From assembly GCF_965233615.1 (NCBI RefSeq), contig NZ_OZ247495.1: a stretch of DNA of 64,000 nt, one strand, 5' to 3'. The DNA is from Pelagibius sp028280305 (lineage in GTDB: Bacteria; Pseudomonadota; Alphaproteobacteria; Kiloniellales; Kiloniellaceae). The position numbers and the translations under genes were made by a program. This document shows, piece after piece, positions 59,798 to 64,000 of this stretch; position 1 is the stretch's first letter, and each line of letters opens with the position of its first letter. The notes beneath the pieces are model-generated. The model was given only the letters and a program-made list of their open reading frames with translations. It ran no database searches and was not told the origin of the DNA.

Positions 59798-60424
59798 ATG
59801 ACGGAACTCCACGAGTTTCCGCCGACACGATCGCAGCGCGCCAAGTGGGTGCTGGAAGAACTCGGTATCGACTACAAGAGTCACATCGTAAACCTGTCTG
59901 CGGGAGAGCAGAACAGCGAAGCCTATCGGGCGCTCCATCCGCTGGGCGTTGTTCCGGCCCTGACGACCGACAGCTATTCGATGTTCGAGTCCGTGGCGAT
60001 CGTGCTGCAGCTGATCGACGAGCATCCGGAGAAAAACCTGGCGCCTGTGGTGGGCAGCCCGGCGCGTGCCCGCTACTATCAATGGTGCGTGTTCGCCGGC
60101 ACGGAAATGGACCCGGCCCTCATGACCTATTTCGACAACGCGTTGCGTCCGCTCGAGGCAATGCGCCCGCCAGGGCGCCAGCACGATGCCGACTTCGCCG
60201 CCATCGGACGCGGCGAGTTCGAAGTCCGCGCGGCTGCACTCTCAAAAGAACTCGAAGGCCGCGACCATATGCTGGAATCCGGGTTCTCCGGCGCGGACAT
60301 TCTGATCGGCCACAGTTGTTTCATGGCCAGCTATATGAAGCTGATCGCCGGTCATCCGGTTCTGGAAGCCTATTACGAACGGCTCCAGCAACGCCCGGCC
60401 TTTCAGCGCGCCTACAACATCTGA
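59798..60424 (+). CDS. Glutathione S-transferase family protein
   Basis: Protein of 208 residues. The N-terminal thioredoxin-like domain includes PPTRSQRAKWVLEELGIDYK and the glutathione-binding stretch SMFESVAIVLQLID (E-S pair). The C-terminal helical domain includes SGADILIGHSCFMASYM, the usual GST folding motif. It follows the YCII gene by 48 bases on the same strand and may share its promoter. Substrate unknown. Confidence 0.88.
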   Translation: MTELHEFPPTRSQRAKWVLEELGIDYKSHIVNLSAGEQNSEAYRALHPLGVVPALTTDSYSMFESVAIVLQLIDEHPEKNLAPVVGSPARARYYQWCVFAGTEMDPALMTYFDNALRPLEAMRPPGRQHDADFAAIGRGEFEVRAAALSKELEGRDHMLESGFSGADILIGHSCFMASYMKLIAGHPVLEAYYERLQQRPAFQRAYNI

Positions 60425-60445
60425 ATACAGCGGGAAGAGAGGGCG

Positions 60446-61291
60446 TTAAGCGACCACGGTGGTGATGCCCGCCGCCTTCGCCGCTTCCGCCAGTTTTTCC
60501 GGCAGCGGCTTGTCGACCACGAGATCTGTGACCTCGCCAAGCGGCATGACGACCTCCAACAGGCGCACGTTGAACTTGGCGTTGTCCATCATGAAGATGC
60601 GCCGCTCGGCCCGCTTGAACATGGACCGCTTGATCCAGCAGGCATTGGAGTCCACATCGGTGACCCCGCCCTCGGTGATACCGCCGGCCGAGGTGAAGGC
60701 GACGTTGGCATGGAAGCGCGCCAGGAAATCACAGGTGTCCTGCCCGTAGACGCCCTTTTCATGGGCCGAATAGGCACCGGGACAGAGGATCACCCGCACG
60801 GCGGAAGAAGCCCCGACCTCTTCGGCGATCTCCAGACCGTTGGTAATCACTGTGGCCTCGAGCCCGGCGGCGGCGATGGCCTGGGCCAGGTGATGGGTGG
60901 TGGCGCCGGAATCGATCATCACCACATCCCCCGGCGCGATGGCCTGAATGGCGACGGCGGCGATGCGCTGGCGTTCGGCGACCATCGAAGCGGTGCGTTC
61001 GCGCACCGTCGGTTCCCGTCCCATGGGCGCCGCGGCGCCGCCATAGGTACGCTCCACCAACCCGCGCGACGAGAGGCTGTCGATATCGCGCCGAACTGTC
61101 TCGGTGGAAACGCCGAAGGCTTCGGCCAGGTGAGAGATGCGGACGGTAGGATTGGACTTCAGCTCGCCGATGATGCGGCGGTGGCGTTCCTCGCGGTCCA
61201 GGCGCTCGCCGTTCTTTGTACCGGCCCGGTCGTTGTCAGTTTTCACGACGGTCAGCGGTTTGCCCGTGGACGTCTTTCCGGAAGAACTCAC
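60446..61291 (-). CDS. DeoR/GlpR family transcriptional regulator
   Basis: Repressor of 281 residues. The DeoR helix-turn-helix lies near residues 50-75 (ISHLAEAFGVSTETVRRDID), followed by the sugar-phosphate-sensing domain with VMIDSGATTHHLAQAI and YGQDTCDF. A 30-residue unstructured extension precedes it. The start is GTG at 61291 and overlaps the stop of the TIM-barrel gene (GTGA), so the two are translated together. It probably senses the phosphosugar made or used by that protein or the nearby transporter. Confidence 0.88.
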   Translation of the reverse strand: MSSSGKTSTGKPLTVVKTDNDRAGTKNGERLDREERHRRIIGELKSNPTVRISHLAEAFGVSTETVRRDIDSLSSRGLVERTYGGAAAPMGREPTVRERTASMVAERQRIAAVAIQAIAPGDVVMIDSGATTHHLAQAIAAAGLEATVITNGLEIAEEVGASSAVRVILCPGAYSAHEKGVYGQDTCDFLARFHANVAFTSAGGITEGGVTDVDSNACWIKRSMFKRAERRIFMMDNAKFNVRLLEVVMPLGEVTDLVVDKPLPEKLAEAAKAAGITTVVA

Positions 61292-61980
61292 GCCGCCGCC
61301 TCCAGAATGTCCTCCAACTGCGACGCCAGCGCCCCCTTACGCGGCGAGAAAGAGCCGTCGAAAGCGGCGGAGCCGATGGTGAAGGCATTGGCGCCGGCAT
61401 CGGCCAGGGCGCGGATGCGGTCCGGCGAGTCGACGCTGCCGGCCACCACCAGGGTGCCCTGAGTGGCGCGCCGCGCCGCCTTCACCAGTTCCAAGGGATC
61501 GGCCTCGGTGGCGCGGTAGGCCAGAAGATCGACCCCCGAACAGCCGAGGGATTCGAACTTGCGGCAGTCGCTCTCAACATCGTTGGGGCTGCCGCCCAGC
61601 GCCGTCGGATGGCCGATGGGGCGCCCCGGGAAAGGCAGATAGCCGATGCCGCTGCCGTCCAGCACACCCAAAATGCCCGCCGCATCGGTGCCGCCCATGA
61701 CACAGTCGACGCCGATCTCACGCGCCGCACGGGCTGAATTCAGGCAAGCCTCCGGCGTCGTCGATACAACCTCAAGATAGCTTGTGGCGCCGGCATCCTT
61801 GATCCGCCGATTCAGCTCGATCAGCGTTTCGAAGCTTACCCCGACATCCTTAAAACCCATGTGCTTCACGCCGGCGCCCGCCACGATGTCGAAGACATCC
61901 AGGCAGTCCTCCACGGTCTGATCCGCTCGAGTGAACATGAAAATGAAATCAATCGCCGGTCGCATTGTCACTCGCGTCAT
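61288..61980 (-). CDS. TIM-barrel protein of unknown function, coupled to the DeoR regulator
   Basis: About 230 residues with a (beta/alpha)8 pattern: DFIFMFTR, HMGFKDVGVS, SYLEVVST, CVMGGTDAA, GVDLLAYR, LVVAGSVDS and NAFTIGSAAF as successive strands with phosphate-binding-like GS and GG loops near the end. This resembles HisA/NanE/PRAI-type barrels, but I do not recognise a characterised family. The start is uncertain: ATG at 61980, ATG at 61965 or GTG at 61995. It is translationally coupled to the DeoR gene. A sugar-phosphate substrate is a reasonable inference. Confidence 0.72.
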   Translation of the reverse strand: MTRVTMRPAIDFIFMFTRADQTVEDCLDVFDIVAGAGVKHMGFKDVGVSFETLIELNRRIKDAGATSYLEVVSTTPEACLNSARAAREIGVDCVMGGTDAAGILGVLDGSGIGYLPFPGRPIGHPTALGGSPNDVESDCRKFESLGCSGVDLLAYRATEADPLELVKAARRATQGTLVVAGSVDSPDRIRALADAGANAFTIGSAAFDGSFSPRKGALASQLEDILEAAA

Positions 61981-62241
61981 CCAGGGTTTTCTCACTTGGC
62001 GGTCTTTGCGCTCTTGGCGGCAAAAGCCCTGTTTCGGTTATGCCCTAACTTAGTGGTGAGTACAACAAATCATGTTGGAATTACCAAATTTTGCGTGGTA
62101 CTTTCATCAAATGAGCCTTGGCTTGCGAACCTGACGGCTAAGCAATCGCCGGAAAGGTTATGCTGGTTTGGTTGGCCCTCTCCACAGCGGGGGCCACCTT
62201 GGGGACAGCCGGGGACGCAACAATAAACGGGGAGCGTGATC

Positions 62242-63384
62242 ATGCAGTTCGACCGTCGCAGTTTGTTGAGGTACACCGCCGCCGCCGGCGCGCTCGGGCT
62301 CGCCGGGCCCATGGCGGGCACGGCCTTCGCCGCCCGCGAGAAGGAACTGAATATCCTCTGCTGGGAGGGTTACAATTCCGACGAGGTGCTCGACCCCTTC
62401 AGGCGCAGCACCGGCGCCTCCGTCAAGGCCGAGAGCGGCACCTCCGATCCCGACATGATCAACAAGCTGCGCGCCGGCGAGGTGAATGTCTGGGACGTGA
62501 TCAATCTGAACCAGCCCTGGGCGCGCGATCAGATGTGGCCTGAAGGCTTGATCAAGCCGCTGCCGCAGGAGCGCTTCGATCCTTATTTCGCCAATATGAT
62601 GGAGCCTTACGGCAAGGAGTACCCCTGGTGCTACTCCCCCGACGGCAAAGAGCTGCTCGGGATGGTGCAGCGCTTCGGCCCCTTCAACTTCGTCGTCAAC
62701 ACCGACAAGGTGAGCCGCGCCACGGCGGAGGACGAAGGCTTCAACCTCTTCAACGAAGCCTCCAACGCCGGACGCTACGGCATCCTCACCTACGACAACT
62801 GGAACATCTATCACATGTGCATCGGCGCCGGGCTCGACCCCTTCGTCGAGCACAGCGAAGCCGAGATTGCGGCTTTCGAGAAGGTGGCCCGAGCCTGGTT
62901 CAAGGGCGCCAAGCTGCTGACCGATGACCTGGTGGCGATGAACCTGGCGCTGATCAACGGCGAGATCGATTTCTATCTGACCGGCGGTACCTACACCGCC
63001 AGCCCGGCCCGCCTCGACGGCGCCACCAACATCCGCGGTATTACCCCGAAGAAGGGCCCGCTGGCCGGCGGCAAGGGCGGCATCACCTGGGTGGAGATCA
63101 CCTCGGTGGTCAACAATCCCAACGGCTCGCCCCTGGCCCTCGACTTCCTTGAGTATGTCCAGGACCCGGACGTCTGTCATGCCGTCGCCTTTGCCGAGGG
63201 CACCTACAACCCGGTCACCCAGATGGCGAACCCCAAGGTCTTCGAGAAGTTCGATTCCGACGAGCTGGACGCCATCCAGTGGGACAGCCTGGAAGAGGAG
63301 CTGTCGAACACCGTCGACTACCAGATCAATCCGGACTACGAGGTCATGGATAAGATCTATAACGCGGCCAAGCGCGAGGCTTAG
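62242..63384 (+). CDS. Extracellular solute-binding protein, PotD/spermidine-putrescine type
   Basis: Periplasmic binding protein of 380 residues with a twin-arginine-like signal (DRRSLLRYTAAAGALGLAG). Family 1/8 binding-protein stretches are LNILCWEGYNSDEVL, EVNVWDVINLNQPW, FNFVVNTDKV and SSVVN-like TSVVNNPNGSPLALDFLEYV. The ATG at 62242 is chosen since GGGGAG lies eight bases upstream; a GTG six bases earlier is open. An ATPase gene of the PotA type follows after about 100 bases. Polyamines or other cationic amines are likely ligands by family, not proven. Confidence 0.88.
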   Translation: MQFDRRSLLRYTAAAGALGLAGPMAGTAFAAREKELNILCWEGYNSDEVLDPFRRSTGASVKAESGTSDPDMINKLRAGEVNVWDVINLNQPWARDQMWPEGLIKPLPQERFDPYFANMMEPYGKEYPWCYSPDGKELLGMVQRFGPFNFVVNTDKVSRATAEDEGFNLFNEASNAGRYGILTYDNWNIYHMCIGAGLDPFVEHSEAEIAAFEKVARAWFKGAKLLTDDLVAMNLALINGEIDFYLTGGTYTASPARLDGATNIRGITPKKGPLAGGKGGITWVEITSVVNNPNGSPLALDFLEYVQDPDVCHAVAFAEGTYNPVTQMANPKVFEKFDSDELDAIQWDSLEEELSNTVDYQINPDYEVMDKIYNAAKREA

Positions 63385-63487
63385 ACAGCTTTGGCAGCGG
63401 GCGGCCCCGATATCCTCGAGAGGATCGTCGGGGCCTGCCCCGGCGCCGCAAGTCCCAGGATCTGCGGGCCGAAAATAGGGAGTTACT

Positions 63488-64000
63488 GTGGCCGATCCAA
63501 TTCTGCGGTTATCACAACTGTCCAAACGCTTTGGACAGTTCGAAGCGGTGAAGGGGATCGATCTCGCCATCCAGGAGGGCGAGTTCTTCACCATTGTCGG
63601 CCCTTCGGGCTCCGGCAAGACCACGCTCATCCGCATGCTGGCCGGCCTGGAAGAACCCAGCGACGGGGAAATCCTGCTGCGCGGCGAGCGCATCAACGAA
63701 ACCCCGGCGAACCGCCGGCCGACCTGTATGGTTTTCCAGTCCCTCGCCCTCTTCCCCCATCGCAGCGTTGGCCAGAACATTGAATTTCCGCTGAAGATGC
63801 GCGGCGTGCCGCCGGTGGAGCGCATGAACCGGGCGCTCGACCTGCTGCGCCTTTTGCGCCTGCCGGAGGACTATTACAAGAAGCAGGTGAGCCAGTGCTC
63901 CGGCGGCGAGCGCCAGCGCATCGCCCTCGCCCGCGCCCTCGCCTTCGACCCGGAAATTCTGTTCTTCGACGAACCGCTTTCGGCCATCGACTACCGCCTG
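63488..64000 (+). CDS. ABC transporter ATP-binding protein, PotA-like (runs off right edge)
   Basis: N-terminal 171 residues of an ATPase. Walker A is GPSGSGKTTLIRML, the signature is CSGGERQRIALARAL and Walker B is ILFFDEPLSAID; the Q-loop reads MVFQSLALFPHRSV. The start is GTG at 63488, preceded by GGGAG at the right distance. With the upstream binding protein it forms a PotABCD-type importer whose permeases should lie beyond the window. Confidence 0.92.
   Translation, partial: MADPILRLSQLSKRFGQFEAVKGIDLAIQEGEFFTIVGPSGSGKTTLIRMLAGLEEPSDGEILLRGERINETPANRRPTCMVFQSLALFPHRSVGQNIEFPLKMRGVPPVERMNRALDLLRLLRLPEDYYKKQVSQCSGGERQRIALARALAFDPEILFFDEPLSAIDYRL

Noticed and set aside
62158..63825. 555-codon minus-strand frame opposite the PotD-type and PotA-type genes
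   Set aside because: It crosses two real genes and their intergenic gap and has no family pattern.

Overview
The window is a high-GC, densely coding chromosome segment that looks like a free-living alphaproteobacterium, probably of the Rhodospirillales/Kiloniellales type. The basis is the Entner-Doudoroff operon zwf-pgl-edd-eda-pgi, a paired REP-like palindrome typical of alphaproteobacteria, a fused NuoE/NuoF-type formate dehydrogenase beta subunit, and tripartite (Tct) and CUT1 ABC transporters. The taxonomic call is an inference. I saw no rRNA, tRNA or CRISPR array. One insertion sequence is present.

Layout. 1-5378 (minus): Entner-Doudoroff operon, with pgi cut by the left edge. 5635-9599 (plus): a PQQ-type sugar dehydrogenase, an unrecognised secreted protein and a Bcr/CflA-type MFS exporter. 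9606-11615: a divergent pair made of an acetylpolyamine amidohydrolase and a GNAT acetyltransferase. 11737-16771: an iron alcohol dehydrogenase and an enolase-superfamily sugar-acid enzyme (plus), then an AraC regulator, a DUF3349-like small protein, an SDR and AlaX. 17031-36007, almost all minus, is a C1/oxalate block: NAD-linked formate dehydrogenase (fdsA, fused fdsB), a divergent sucCD-like ligase, a TctABC importer, an IS5/IS427-type element, and the operon gntR-oxc-frc-formyltransferase-fhs-usp. Related GGTATA-N3-TATACC palindromes lie upstream of sucC, tctC and gntR, which ties these units into one likely regulon. The proposed flow is oxalate uptake, activation to oxalyl-CoA, decarboxylation to formyl-CoA, formate release by CoA exchange, then formate oxidation (FDH) or assimilation to formyl-tetrahydrofolate (Fhs).

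36199-46357 (minus) is a twelve-gene operon. It carries a CUT1 ABC importer (binding protein, two permeases, a small membrane protein, two ATPases) and a complete, unfused PTS relay for dihydroxyacetone kinase (EI, HPr, DhaM, DhaL, DhaK) plus a small HTH protein. Upstream are a Gfo/Idh dehydrogenase, a sugar-phosphate isomerase-like protein and a LacI regulator, so the block probably takes up a sugar or polyol and feeds triose phosphate into metabolism.

50049-55383 holds two glutamine-synthetase-like ligases flanking an SDR and an FGGY kinase. 55419-60424 is mixed housekeeping: LysE exporter, single-domain response regulator, an SDR lacking the usual Tyr/Lys, LysR, SRPBCC/ArsR pair, YCII protein and a GST-like protein. 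60446-64000 has a DeoR regulator with a TIM-barrel protein, then the start of a PotD/PotA-type ABC transporter that runs off the right edge.
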